Assembly: GCF_008329985.2 (NCBI RefSeq)
Contig: NZ_CP038437.2
Span: forward strand, 3,534,001 to 3,598,000
Direction: 5' to 3'
Origin: Halomonas binhaiensis
Lineage (GTDB): Bacteria; Pseudomonadota; Gammaproteobacteria; Pseudomonadales; Halomonadaceae
Length of the DNA stretch: 64,000 bases
In this document: positions 1-10,315 of the stretch, in pieces
Numbering within the stretch: position 1 is the stretch's first letter
Layout: every line of letters starts with the position of its first letter
The notes under the pieces: generated by a model
The model's input: the letters and a program-made list of their open reading frames with translations, nothing else
Told to the model about the DNA's origin: nothing
Database searches by the model: none
Program-made: the position numbers and the translations under genes

Positions 1-650
1 TTTTGCTCGATCCAGGCAGCAAGTCGGCCATCCCGTTGGCGCGCCAGTTCAAACACGGCCTGCCGCGTACGCTGCCCATTGTCGGGCATGTTGTCACAAC
101 AAAGTACCGTGAACGGCGCAAGGCCGGCAGCATGACGCCGGGCCAATGCTTCCACCAGGATTCCCGGCGCTGTCTGCGGGCTTTGAGGGTGCTCAAGGTC
201 ATGGGCGATGGCAGGGGCATCGAGCAGCAATGCACCACTGCTGGGATTGAGGTAATAGCCTTTCTCCGTGACCGTCAACGTCACGATGCGTACCTCGGGC
301 TGACTCATGCGACCCAGCAAGGCTTCCAGGTCCGGTCCGTCGGGACCGGCATAAAGGGCTTCACGAATGGAGGCGATTTCACGCAGCGTAATGTGGCGGC
401 TATCACGTTGTTCCACTACGTGATAGCGCATTCCAACATCATGCAGCTGGGTTACCAGCGTCTGGTTCGAGCGGATATTGGCACTGCATATCCCCCAGCC
501 ACCACCATGATGACGGGCTAGATTACGCTCCACATAGACCGCCTGATGGGCCCGGTGGAAAGCACCAAGTCCGAGGTGGACGATGCCGATATCCGCCGCG
601 GAATAATGGCTATTGATTCGTTCAAGGTGTGATTCGTCCCGATGTGACAT
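1..650 (-). CDS. Mannitol dehydrogenase family oxidoreductase (fructuronate reductase-like), C-terminus beyond window
   Basis: I translated this frame by hand because it has no stop inside the window: about 216 codons are visible from the ATG at 650. The N-terminus has the Rossmann block IVHLGLGAFHRAHQAVY near residues 20-36 and the block CCDNMPDNG near 180, both characteristic of NAD-dependent mannitol 2-dehydrogenase, fructuronate reductase and tagaturonate reductase. It starts 5 bases after the stop of the TRAP large permease, so it is the distal gene of the gntR-manD-rspB-dctPQM operon. With a mannonate dehydratase upstream, D-fructuronate to D-mannonate reduction (UxuB-like) is the likely role, but other polyols of the family cannot be excluded. 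Confidence 0.82.
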   Translation of the reverse strand, partial: MSHRDESHLERINSHYSAADIGIVHLGLGAFHRAHQAVYVERNLARHHGGGWGICSANIRSNQTLVTQLHDVGMRYHVVEQRDSRHITLREIASIREALYAGPDGPDLEALLGRMSQPEVRIVTLTVTEKGYYLNPSSGALLLDAPAIAHDLEHPQSPQTAPGILVEALARRHAAGLAPFTVLCCDNMPDNGQRTRQAVFELARQRDGRLAAWIEQ

Positions 651-655
651 GGCGA

Positions 656-1936
656 TCACTCCCCCATCAGCAGGTTGGGCAACCACAGCGAGATGGCTGG
701 CACATAAGACACCAGCAACAACACGATCAGGTTGCAGATCAGGAACGGAACGATGGCTCGAGCCACTCGCAACATGGGCAGCTTGCCGATACCGGACACT
801 ACAAACAGGCAGACGCCGACAGGGGGTGTCGTCAGACCGATCATCAGGTTCAGGACCGCCATCACGCCAAAGTGCACAGGATCCATGCCGATGCCTGTCG
901 CCACGCCCAACAGCGCCGGGAACAGGATGATCAGAGCGGCAATGGTTTCCATGAATGAACCGACGAACAGCAGGATCAGGTTGAGGATCAGAATCACCAC
1001 AAGGGGGTTATCACTGATCTGCAGGATCCCATCGGCCAGCAGTTGCGGGATCTGCTGGCTGGTCAATATCCAGCCAAACAGGTTGGCCAGGCCGACCAGC
1101 AACATCAGAGACGCAGAGGTCAACACGGTATCCACGAGAATGCCGCGCAGGTTGCCCCAGTTGATGCCCTTGTAGACAAAGGTCCCGACCAGTAGCGCGT
1201 AGAGACTGGCAACGATGGAAGCTTCCGTGGGCGTGAACAGGCCACCGATGATCCCGTAGAGGATGATGAACGTCATCAACAGTGCCCAGAATGCACTGCG
1301 TCCTTCCTTGAGCAGTTCACGCAGCGTGGCACGCTTTCCTTTGGGGTAACCACGGCGTACGGCCAGCCAGTAGACGGTGACCATCATGGCAATGCCGAGC
1401 AGCAAGCCAGGAATGGCACCGGCCAGAAACATGCGCCCGACGGAGATGCCGGACAGCGAACCGACAATGATCATCGGCACACTGGGAGGAATGATCGGAC
1501 CAATGGTCGAGGATGCCGCTGTCACTGCCGCGGCAAAGGGCTTGTCATAGCCTGACTTGGCCATGCCCGGAATCATCACCGAGCCAATGCTGGCCGCATC
1601 GGCGACGGCCGTACCGGAAATGCCGCTGAAGATCATCGATCCACCGACATTGGCCAGCCCCAGGCCGCCGCGAATATGGCCTACCAGGGCATTGGAAAAG
1701 CGCACGATGTGCTGGGTGATATTGCCCACGTTCATCAGGTTCCCCGCCATCACAAAGCCGGGAATGCACAACAGGACAAAGGAATCGATACCAGAGAACA
1801 TGCGCTGCGGAACAATGGTCAGCGAAATGCCACTCAGCACGAGATAAGCCAGCGACGAAATCCCCAGGCAGAAAGCGATGGGCAGGCCTATCAACAACAG
1901 GACCAGAAACGTGGAGAAGAGAACAGCGATTTCCAT
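656..1936 (-). CDS. dctM: TRAP transporter large permease, DctM/SiaM family
   Basis: About 426 residues with many hydrophobic segments spread over the whole length, as usual for the 12-helix DctM subunit that carries the Na+/H+-coupled substrate path. Conserved family blocks are visible, for example GGSMIFSGISGTAVADAA near residue 100 and IGLTTPPVGVCLFV near 370. I chose the ATG at 1936 rather than the upstream GTG at 1942, because it forms a TAATG overlap with the stop of the small permease and has GAGG about 8 bases upstream. The substrate is inferred from the neighbours to be an aldonate or hexuronate; the sequence alone does not show it. Confidence 0.93.
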   Translation of the reverse strand: MEIAVLFSTFLVLLLIGLPIAFCLGISSLAYLVLSGISLTIVPQRMFSGIDSFVLLCIPGFVMAGNLMNVGNITQHIVRFSNALVGHIRGGLGLANVGGSMIFSGISGTAVADAASIGSVMIPGMAKSGYDKPFAAAVTAASSTIGPIIPPSVPMIIVGSLSGISVGRMFLAGAIPGLLLGIAMMVTVYWLAVRRGYPKGKRATLRELLKEGRSAFWALLMTFIILYGIIGGLFTPTEASIVASLYALLVGTFVYKGINWGNLRGILVDTVLTSASLMLLVGLANLFGWILTSQQIPQLLADGILQISDNPLVVILILNLILLFVGSFMETIAALIILFPALLGVATGIGMDPVHFGVMAVLNLMIGLTTPPVGVCLFVVSGIGKLPMLRVARAIVPFLICNLIVLLLVSYVPAISLWLPNLLMGE

Positions 1937-2505
1937 TAGCACGCCTCATGATCGAGTGGTTCACCGCGCACCAGAGCGATGAAGCCTTCCAGTGTGCAGA
2001 TGACGCTGTAGAAAAACAGTGACGCAAACAGCACCACAGAAGACAGGAAGATGTAGATCATCGGGATACGCAGGGTGGGTGATGTCTGGAAGGCACCGAT
2101 CTGGGCATACTTCCATGCCTCTGGCAGCACAATCAGTGTGAAGCCTGCGGTCAGGATCGAAATCAGCATCAGATAGGCAGCACGCCCACGAAAACCCAGG
2201 GCACCATGAAACAGCTCGACGTTGACGTTGCGATGGCGATGCAACACAACACCGGCACCCAGTGACACCATGTAGATGAACAGATAGCGCGTCAGCTCTT
2301 CTGTCCATGCCAGGGTAAACGGCAAGAACAAGCGAGATGCGACCTGCAGCAACACCGTGAGCGACAGGCCGAGCAGAGCCATTACCGCAAGCGACAGCAA
2401 GGTCTTGTCCAGTACATCGGCGAGCCTGCCAAGGGGCCCCTTGAGTCTCGGGACGCGGTTCAACACCTCCAGAGACTCCTGTATCTCTTGTGCGGGATCC
2501 GACAT
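1936..2505 (-). CDS. dctQ: TRAP transporter small permease, DctQ family
   Basis: About 189 residues with four predicted membrane segments and the family block WTEELTRYLFIYMV, followed by GAGVVLHRHRNVNVEL, which lies at the DctQ-DctM interface. The start is set at 2505 (MSDPAQ) because GGAG stands 6 bases before it; the upstream ATG at 2517 lacks a ribosome-binding site. The gene sits between the binding protein and DctM and overlaps DctM by one base, so the two membrane subunits should be translated together. Confidence 0.92.
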   Translation of the reverse strand: MSDPAQEIQESLEVLNRVPRLKGPLGRLADVLDKTLLSLAVMALLGLSLTVLLQVASRLFLPFTLAWTEELTRYLFIYMVSLGAGVVLHRHRNVNVELFHGALGFRGRAAYLMLISILTAGFTLIVLPEAWKYAQIGAFQTSPTLRIPMIYIFLSSVVLFASLFFYSVICTLEGFIALVRGEPLDHEAC

Positions 2506-2535
2506 GGGGTTCTCCATGCGTGAAAGGAGACGAGT

Positions 2536-2558
2536 ACCGGGGTGTGATCCACCCCGGT
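2536..2558 (-). promoter_or_regulatory. Perfect hairpin between dctP and dctQ
   Basis: A 9-bp perfect inverted repeat (ACCGGGGTG / CACCCCGGT) with a 5-base loop fills the 72-base gap between the binding protein and the small permease. It has no T-run, so it looks like a 3' stabiliser of dctP mRNA or a partial attenuator, giving more binding protein than permease. That role is inferred from position. Confidence 0.6.
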
Positions 2559-2577
2559 GACGATTGCCGTAAAGGGA

Positions 2578-3570
2578 TTACAGGTCCTGGATGGCGTCGT
2601 AGATCTCGCGCTGTTCATCATCGAGCGCATCAAGCACCGCAGGACGGGCCTTCTCGGCAAAGGCAGCCTGATCCACCTCGACGAACTCCATGCCCTTCTC
2701 TTTCAGCGATTCCTCCAGACGCTGCTGATCTTCACTGAACAACTGCTCTTCGTAGCTCTGCATTTCGCTGGCCGCATCACGCACCACCTGCTGCAGGTCT
2801 TCCGGCATGGCATCCAGCTTGTCCTTGCCGATCACCACATAGATCCAGCTACGCACGTGGTCGGTCATGTTCACGTACTGCTGTACTTCATTGAAGCTGG
2901 CGCTCTCGATCAAGCTGAGCGGATTCTCCTGGGCCTCGATGGTGTTCTGCTGCAGAGAAGTGAACACTTCAGAAAACGCCATCGGAGTGGGACGCGCGCC
3001 CATGGCTTCCCAGGTATCGACAAACAACGGCACATTAGGGACCCGCAGGCGCAGGCCATCGAGGTCATCCGGGGACTTGATCGGGCGATTGGAGGTCAGT
3101 TCACGCGGGCCCCGTTCGAACCAGGCCAGAGGCACCAGGCCAGCACGCTCGGTAATCTGCGCCTCGATCTCGCTGCCAATATCGCTTTCGACGGTCTTGC
3201 GCAGATGGTCCTCGTCACGGAACAGGTATGGCACCGCCATCATGGCTGCCTTGGGAGCCCAGTTCTGCAGGCTTTCACCGGTAATTGTCATGTCGGCCGT
3301 ACCGAGCTGGATGCTGTTGATGACATCCATCTCGCTGCCCAATTGCTCATTCGGAAAGACCTGCACCTTGATGCGCCCATCGGAATTGGCTTCGACCAGT
3401 TCCTTGAACTTGAGCGCTGTCTGGTTCCAGATATTCTCCTCGTTGGCCAGGTGGCCGAACTTGAGGGTGAAATCCGCCGCCAGCAGTGACTGGCTGCCGA
3501 GCAGTGCCGTTCCCAGGCAAGCGCCAACTACCAGGCGCTTGAGGGTGGTGTTAAATACCGTTGTGAACAT
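2578..3570 (-). CDS. dctP: TRAP transporter periplasmic substrate-binding protein, DctP family
   Basis: About 330 residues. A Sec signal peptide (LKRLVVGACLGTALL...LLAA) covers the first 27 or so, then a DctP domain with FKELVEANSDGRIKVQVFP, GTADMTITG and TSLQQNTIEAQENPL, which are family hallmarks. The conserved arginine that holds the substrate carboxylate should be in the LRLRVPN block near residue 155. The ATG at 3570 has AGGAG at proper spacing; the longer frame to 3627 has no such site. It is the first transporter gene of the operon, preceded by a tandem-repeat leader. Confidence 0.93.
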   Translation of the reverse strand: MFTTVFNTTLKRLVVGACLGTALLGSQSLLAADFTLKFGHLANEENIWNQTALKFKELVEANSDGRIKVQVFPNEQLGSEMDVINSIQLGTADMTITGESLQNWAPKAAMMAVPYLFRDEDHLRKTVESDIGSEIEAQITERAGLVPLAWFERGPRELTSNRPIKSPDDLDGLRLRVPNVPLFVDTWEAMGARPTPMAFSEVFTSLQQNTIEAQENPLSLIESASFNEVQQYVNMTDHVRSWIYVVIGKDKLDAMPEDLQQVVRDAASEMQSYEEQLFSEDQQRLEESLKEKGMEFVEVDQAAFAEKARPAVLDALDDEQREIYDAIQDL

Positions 3571-3687
3571 GGCGTGATCTCCTGTCTCTCTGTTATTGCA
3601 TCGCTGTAGGCTGTTATTGATGGCCATGAGCGGCTATAGAATCGCGATGGGTTGTCATGGCGTTGCCATGAGTTGTTATTGCTTTTG

Positions 3688-3780
3688 CTGATCGGTCTTT
3701 TACTGATCGGTCTTTTACTGATCGGGCTTTGCTGATCGGGCTTTGCTGATCGGGCTTTGCTGATCGGGCTTTGCTGATCG
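3688..3780 (-). repeat. Tandem repeat array, 14-15 bp units, between rspB and dctP
   Basis: Two units CTGATCGGTCTTTTA are followed by four units CTGATCGGGCTTTG and a partial CTGATCG. The units are almost identical and each contains a GATC. The array occupies the 227-base gap between the rspB stop and the dctP start, so it would be transcribed in the leader of dctP. No gene fits the region; the frame at 3614-3886 is just repeat translation. Confidence 0.95.
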
Positions 3781-3797
3781 ACAGTTGGTAGAACGCC

Positions 3798-4820
3798 TCA
3801 GGAGGCGATGTCGACGAGGACCTTGCGCGCCTTCTCGGGAGTGGTATCGAGCATATGGATCGCTTCAGGCATGTCGCCAAGCGCAACCCGATGACTGATC
3901 AAGGCCTTGGGATCCAGTCGACCCGCCTCGATATGCGCTATCACTTCAGGGAACTTGCGGTTATTGAGCCGGGAACCGACGAGAGTCAGCTCCTTCTTGA
4001 TGACTTCCAGCTGGCTCAGGTCGCTGGGTGTCGGGTTGAAGCCAAGCAGACCGATGCGCCCTGCTGGGCAGGCCATGCGCAACATGGCAGGCAGCATGGC
4101 AGGAACACAGGCGGCATCGGCAATCAGCGGAATGCCTTCACCAGAGGTCAGCTCGTGCACAGCCTGTTCCAGGTCCTGCTCACTGCCATTGATGGCATGG
4201 CTGGCGCCCATGGCACGTGCGGTTTCCAGACGAGTGTCTAGGATGTCACTGATAATGACGTCTTCTATCCCCATGGCATGGGCCATCTGCAGAATGGTCA
4301 GGCCGATGACGCCTGCACCGATGATCAGCAAGCGGTCCCCTGGATATGGGTTCATGCGCGACAACACATTGGCAGCAATGGAATAAGGTTCAACCAGGGC
4401 CGCAGCATCCAGGTCCAGCGTATCCGGCAGACGATAGGCATTGGCAGCCGGCACATTGACCTGCTCGGCAAAACCGCCATGGCGATGAACCCCGATGACC
4501 TGCATGGCAGTACACACGTTGGGCCGCCCTATCCGGCATGGATAGCACTCGCCACAGTTGACCACCGGATCGATGCACACCCGCTCCCCGATTCGAGCGG
4601 GATCGACCCCATCCCCGACAGCACTGATGACACCGGCAAACTCATGCCCCGTGATGCGCGGAAAACGCACGAAAGCGTTATCGCCATGAATGATGTGCAT
4701 GTCGGAACCGCAGATGCCAGCGAAAGCGACATCGATCAGCACTTCCCCTACCCCGGGAGATGGTACGGGCTGTTCACTGACGTCGTAATCGTGCGGGGCC
4801 TTGACTTGAAATGCTTGCAT
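3798..4820 (-). CDS. rspB: Zinc-dependent sugar-acid/alcohol dehydrogenase (RspB / idonate dehydrogenase-like)
   Basis: 340-residue medium-chain dehydrogenase. The catalytic-zinc region is GICGSDMHIIHG (Cys near 37) with GHEFAG (His-Glu near 65). The structural-zinc cysteines lie in CGECYPCRIGRPNVC, and the NAD-binding turn is IIGAGVIGL near 167. It follows manD by 75 bases, the pairing seen in E. coli rspA-rspB and in L-galactonate or L-idonate oxidation operons. It probably oxidises a six-carbon aldonate at C5 to a keto-acid that the neighbouring reductase and dehydratase can handle. The exact substrate is open. Start ATG with AGGAG 8 bases upstream. Confidence 0.88.
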   Translation of the reverse strand: MQAFQVKAPHDYDVSEQPVPSPGVGEVLIDVAFAGICGSDMHIIHGDNAFVRFPRITGHEFAGVISAVGDGVDPARIGERVCIDPVVNCGECYPCRIGRPNVCTAMQVIGVHRHGGFAEQVNVPAANAYRLPDTLDLDAAALVEPYSIAANVLSRMNPYPGDRLLIIGAGVIGLTILQMAHAMGIEDVIISDILDTRLETARAMGASHAINGSEQDLEQAVHELTSGEGIPLIADAACVPAMLPAMLRMACPAGRIGLLGFNPTPSDLSQLEVIKKELTLVGSRLNNRKFPEVIAHIEAGRLDPKALISHRVALGDMPEAIHMLDTTPEKARKVLVDIAS

Positions 4821-4895
4821 GAAACTAACTCCTGTAAACCGTTCGGTGCGCCGCTTGCTCTGATTGATACCGCAGCACCTGACCTTGTTGACGAC

Positions 4896-6107
4896 CTACC
4901 AGTGCCAGAGCGTGCCGTCCTCCAGACGGTTGACGGGTAGACTCGCGCGCTTATATGGGAACTTCGCCGCGGCCTCTTCATCGATATCGACGCCATGCCC
5001 GGGAGCCTCGCCGACCAGGAAGTGGCCGTCCTCGAAGCGATAGTCATGCGGGAAGACCTGATCGGTCAGGTCTTCATGCGGCATATGCTCCTGAATGCCG
5101 AAATTGGGCACCCAGGTATCGAAATGAATCGCGGCCCCCAGGCATACCGGAGACAGGTCAGTGGGCCCATGGAAGCCAGTGCGGACGTGGTAGAGCGCCG
5201 CAAAGTCAGCAATGCGGCGCACATGCGTGATGCCGCCGCCGTGCGTCAGCGGTGTACGGATATAGTCGATCCACTGGTTCTGGATCATCTCTCGGTAATC
5301 GTGTATCGAGTTGAACACTTCGCCAATCGCCAGCGGCGTAGTGGTGTGCTCGCGAATCAGACGCAGGCTTTCCTGGTTCTCTGCAGGTACGCAGTCTTCC
5401 AGCCAGAACAGGTGGTAAGGCTCGACTGCCTTGCCCAGGCGAGCGGCTTCAATGGGCGTCAAGCGGTGATGGACATCGTGCAGCAGGTGCAGATCATGGC
5501 CAAAATGCTCACGCACGGCGGCAAACAGCTGCGGCACATGATGGAGATATTTCTCGCTGCTCCACACATGTTCTGCCGGGATTTCAGCATCCGCCGGCTC
5601 ATAGCGCTCGCCTTCACGCTTGGCGACCCCATAGATCGTCGGAATACCGGGGATGCCAGCCTGTACACGTACCGCACGGTAGCCCAGCGCAACATGGCGT
5701 TCGACTTCGCTCAAGCAGCTATCGATATCCTTGCCGGTACAGTGGGCATAGGTCATGACACGCTCGCGACTTCTACCGCCCAGAAGCTGGTATAGCGGCA
5801 TGTTCGCGGCCTTGGCCTTGATGTCCCACAGCGCCATGTCGACAGCACCGATGGCCGACATCGTGACCGGGCCGCGCCGCCAGTAGGCACCGCGGTACAG
5901 GTATTGCCAGATGTCCTCGATGGCACTGGCATCCTTGCCGATCAAGGCAGGAATCACATGCTCGTCAAGATAAGCGACCACCGCCTGTTCACGGCCATTA
6001 AGCGTTGCATCACCAATACCGTAGATCCCCTCGTCAGTGACAATCTTGAGCGTCACGAAATTGCGCCCAGGCGAAGTGACGATGGTGTAGGCCTGCTCGA
6101 TCTTCAT
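4896..6107 (-). CDS. manD: D-mannonate dehydratase, ManD/RspA type (enolase superfamily)
   Basis: 403 residues, full family length. Functional residues described for ManD are present with nearly the same numbering: Arg147 (VRVQAG) and Tyr159 (TIYG), metal ligands Asp211 (HDVHH), Glu237 (WLEDC) and Glu263 (AIGEVF), plus His213 and His313 ([10 protein letters not shown]), and a Trp-rich C-terminus ending GTLWHW. The family converts D-mannonate, and in low-efficiency members D-gluconate, to 2-keto-3-deoxygluconate. Its start overlaps the gntR stop by four bases (ATGA), so the two are translationally coupled. The next genes encode a dehydrogenase and a TRAP system that probably supply its substrate. 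Confidence 0.93.
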   Translation of the reverse strand: MKIEQAYTIVTSPGRNFVTLKIVTDEGIYGIGDATLNGREQAVVAYLDEHVIPALIGKDASAIEDIWQYLYRGAYWRRGPVTMSAIGAVDMALWDIKAKAANMPLYQLLGGRSRERVMTYAHCTGKDIDSCLSEVERHVALGYRAVRVQAGIPGIPTIYGVAKREGERYEPADAEIPAEHVWSSEKYLHHVPQLFAAVREHFGHDLHLLHDVHHRLTPIEAARLGKAVEPYHLFWLEDCVPAENQESLRLIREHTTTPLAIGEVFNSIHDYREMIQNQWIDYIRTPLTHGGGITHVRRIADFAALYHVRTGFHGPTDLSPVCLGAAIHFDTWVPNFGIQEHMPHEDLTDQVFPHDYRFEDGHFLVGEAPGHGVDIDEEAAAKFPYKRASLPVNRLEDGTLWHW

Positions 6108-6841
6108 TGACTCGCTTCCTTGATGAGTGACTGGGTCTGCTGGTCTTCGAACATCTCGGGGAAACGCTGGACCAGATCAGGCAGAGAGATGAGCACCTCA
6201 CGCAGGTGAGTGCACATGGCCTCCTCTGCCGCCTCGACATTGCGCTGCTCGATGGCTGCGACGATCTGCGCGTGTTGCTCGATCAGCTTGTCGATGGGCG
6301 TGCTGTCGGGAACGCTCAGATAGCGCACCCTGTCGAAATGCGCGCGAACCTCTTCAACGACTTTCCAGGCTGCTTGCTGGTCGACACCCAGTGTCAGGGT
6401 GCGATGGAAGGCTTCATCCAGGCTGTAGAAGCGATCATGATCCTGGTGCTCGACACAGCTGCGCTGACGCGCCAGCAGGTCATTGAGTTCGAAAAGAATC
6501 TCTGCGCCGAGCCCCTTGCTGGCTGCCAGCCTGACAATGGCTACTTCGATGGCCTCCCGCACGAAGCGGGCCTCGAGCACCGCTTGCTGCGAGATCTTGA
6601 CCACAAAGGTGCCGCGTTGAGGCCTGACCTCCACCAGCCCTGCTTCGGACAGGCGTATGAATGCTTCACGAACTGGCTGACGGCTCACCGAGAAGATATC
6701 GGCCAGCTCCTTCTCCGACAGCGCCTGCCCTGGTACCAGCACCATCTTGATGATCGACTCGCGCAATACCTGATAGAGCCGCGCACGGACCGGATCGCTG
6801 GCGCGGGTCTCCTGCCATAACGATTGCAGTGTCGTATTCAT
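6104..6841 (-). CDS. GntR/FadR-family transcriptional regulator of the manD operon
   Basis: 245 residues with an N-terminal winged helix ([21 protein letters not shown], residues about 45-65) and a C-terminal all-helical FCD domain, whose ligand/metal pocket should include the histidines in EAFHRTL and in EQHAQIV and MCTHLREV. FadR-subfamily regulators bind acidic catabolites and usually control the operon they start. The ATG at 6841 is preceded by GAGGGG; the longer frame to 6922 would run through the promoter region. It is first in the operon and likely represses itself and the downstream sugar-acid genes. Confidence 0.9.
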   Translation of the reverse strand: MNTTLQSLWQETRASDPVRARLYQVLRESIIKMVLVPGQALSEKELADIFSVSRQPVREAFIRLSEAGLVEVRPQRGTFVVKISQQAVLEARFVREAIEVAIVRLAASKGLGAEILFELNDLLARQRSCVEHQDHDRFYSLDEAFHRTLTLGVDQQAAWKVVEEVRAHFDRVRYLSVPDSTPIDKLIEQHAQIVAAIEQRNVEAAEEAMCTHLREVLISLPDLVQRFPEMFEDQQTQSLIKEASQ

Positions 6842-6895
6842 GCCATCCCCTCGATGCGATCGGTTTAAGGCTTGGCCGCCTCTTTCTGATATGAC

Positions 6896-6911
6896 TAGTA
6901 TGGTAGTATGG
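6896..6911. promoter_or_regulatory. Candidate GntR operator, direct repeat of TAGTATGG
   Basis: Two adjacent copies of TAGTATGG lie in the 145-base gap between the divergent gntR and alpha-hydroxy-acid dehydrogenase genes, flanked by TATGAC and GTGAG. The location suits autoregulation by the GntR protein. It is a direct rather than a clean inverted repeat, so the assignment is tentative. Confidence 0.4.
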
Positions 6912-6986
6912 TGAGAAAACAAAAAGCACCCAAGCCTTAGACTTTGGTGCTATGACGACCGCCTGGGGACTCAGCAGGAGAACAAC

Positions 6987-8168
6987 GTGAAGCGCCGCCG
7001 CTATGCAGGAACCGATTACCGCAAGGCACTCAACATCCAGGACCTGGAACGTATTGCCCAACGCCGCTTGCCCAATTTTGTCTTCGAATATCTGCAGGGA
7101 GGGGCCGATGATGAGCGGGCGTTGCAGCATAACCGGGCCGTATTCGATGATTACCGCTTCATGCCAAGAACGCTGACCCGAGTGGGTCCTCGAGACCTGT
7201 CGACCACACTGATGGGCAAATCCCATGCCCTGCCCCTGGTGATCGGGCCGACGGGGTATAACGGCATGCTGAGCCGGGATGGAGACATCAAGCTGGCCAC
7301 GGCAGCGTCCAGGGCCAATATTCCCTTCGTGCTCAGCAATGTCGCTACCACCTCACTGGAGGACATCGCCGCACTCGAAGGGCTCAATGCCTGGATGCAG
7401 ATCTACTTCTACCGAGATCGAGATTACGTCAGAAAACTGGTAGATCGTTGCCAGGCTGCCCAGTACGAGACCATTGTGGTCACCACCGATAGTGCCATCT
7501 ACGGTAACCGTGAATGGGACCTGCGCAACTTCCGCAAGCCCATGCAGCCGACCCTGCGTAATCTGCTGCACCTGCTCATGCGCCCACGCTGGATCGCCGA
7601 TGTCTTGATTCCCGATGGCATGCCGACCTTCAAGAACCTGGACGACCTGCTTCCCCCTGGAAAGCAAAGCGTACAGGGCGCCTCAGCAGTGATCGGCCAG
7701 CAACTGGACTCGACGCTCAACTGGGATGACATCAGCTGGCTGCGCGACCGCTGGCCAGGCAAGCTCATCATCAAGGGCATCCTCTCTCCCGATGAAGCCG
7801 AGCAGGCTGCCAGCCTGGGCGTCGATGCGCTGGTACTCTCCAATCATGGCGGGCGCCAGCTCGATCATGCCTGCTCACCTGTCGAAGTCCTGCCAGAAGC
7901 CAGGCAGCGCGTCGGGCAACGTTGTCAGCTGTTCGTCGACAGCGGCTTCCGACGCGGCACGGATGTCGTCAAGGCATTGGCGCTGGGGGCCGATGCCGTG
8001 TGGCTGGGTCGCACCACATTGTATGGATTGGCGGCTGGTGGCCAGCCAGGGGTCGCGCATGCGCTGGATATCCTGCGCCGGGAAATCGACCGTACCATCG
8101 GCCTGCTCGGTGTCGAACGCATCGCCGATCTGGAGACCAGCATGCTGGTGCCGGATCGACGCCATTGA
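6987..8168 (+). CDS. FMN-dependent alpha-hydroxy-acid dehydrogenase (L-lactate/mandelate dehydrogenase-like)
   Basis: 393 residues spanning one FMN_dh TIM barrel. Key residues are visible: the catalytic His287 in SNHGGRQLD with Arg290, Lys263 (IIKGI) near flavin N1, and the FMN-phosphate end DSGFRRGTDVVKALALGA. Such enzymes oxidise L-2-hydroxy acids and pass electrons to quinone or oxygen. A loop of about 35 residues (roughly 183-225) is typical of the membrane-associated LldD/MdlB group. The start is GTG, six bases after AGGAG. It diverges from gntR, so a link to the sugar-acid operon is possible, but the gene stands alone before a strong terminator. Confidence 0.88.
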   Translation: MKRRRYAGTDYRKALNIQDLERIAQRRLPNFVFEYLQGGADDERALQHNRAVFDDYRFMPRTLTRVGPRDLSTTLMGKSHALPLVIGPTGYNGMLSRDGDIKLATAASRANIPFVLSNVATTSLEDIAALEGLNAWMQIYFYRDRDYVRKLVDRCQAAQYETIVVTTDSAIYGNREWDLRNFRKPMQPTLRNLLHLLMRPRWIADVLIPDGMPTFKNLDDLLPPGKQSVQGASAVIGQQLDSTLNWDDISWLRDRWPGKLIIKGILSPDEAEQAASLGVDALVLSNHGGRQLDHACSPVEVLPEARQRVGQRCQLFVDSGFRRGTDVVKALALGADAVWLGRTTLYGLAAGGQPGVAHALDILRREIDRTIGLLGVERIADLETSMLVPDRRH

Positions 8169-8194
8169 GCGACCATATCACGAGCGCACATAAC

Positions 8195-8224
8195 AAAACG
8201 GCGACCCTTTCGGATCGCCGTTTT
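8195..8224. terminator. Rho-independent terminator, bidirectional
   Basis: Perfect 10-bp stem AAAACGGCGA / TCGCCGTTTT with a 10-base loop. It ends in TTTT for the plus-strand dehydrogenase and lies beyond the end of the minus-strand porin, so it can serve both converging genes. Confidence 0.9.
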
Positions 8225-8294
8225 GTTCAGGGTTGCTCGACGCACACCCCCTTAGGAAGCGCAGACACTTACGCAGTGCTTGCTGAGGAATTGT

Positions 8295-9986
<1,692 letters not shown>

Positions 9987-10223
9987 CTATTTGCCTTAAA
10001 GAACCCTAACAAGAAAATTTTTACGTATGTTTACTTACTATCAATTAGCTTTCAAACCACTTTCGCAGCCTATTCAATATTTCACAAAACACAATAAAAT
10101 CAAACAATTAATATCAATCAGCCGCACCTCTCTCGGCGATTTTCCCGCTAATAAGAAGTTTCTTAACACCAAAGTCGATATTGCAGTGGCACCTATCTGT
10201 CATTTAACTAGCGACTAGGCAAT

Positions 10224-10237
10224 CTTAAACGATTAAG
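10224..10237. promoter_or_regulatory. LacI-family operator, ABC-operon side
   Basis: CTTAAACGATTAAG, a near-perfect palindrome centred on CG with CTTAA/TTAAG arms, 79 bases before the binding-protein start. It pairs with the porin-side site. No LacI-family gene lies in this cluster; the only one in the window is the FruR-like gene at 35429. Confidence 0.75.
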
Positions 10238-10315
10238 TTCGTTTCCAACACTTTAGCCAGCAAATCGCCAGGTACTAGCCAAATCCCCAGGCACAACAAC
10301 AAACGAGGTACCCTC

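Noticed and set aside
3..521. Plus-strand open frame of 172 codons at the left edge
   Set aside because: The opposite strand encodes a clear mannitol-dehydrogenase-family protein in the same interval, with family motifs and a good operon position; the plus frame is its shadow.
3688..3780. Possible CRISPR array
   Set aside because: The units are contiguous with no variable spacers and are too short (14-15 bp); no cas genes are present.
3614..3886. Minus-strand frame with repetitive SKARS-like residues
   Set aside because: It is a translation of the tandem DNA repeat, overlaps the rspB 3' end and has no ribosome-binding site.
10027..10218. 63-codon plus frame in the porin/ABC intergenic region
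   Set aside because: No Shine-Dalgarno sequence, AT-rich composition unlike coding DNA here, and it sits in a regulatory region with operators.
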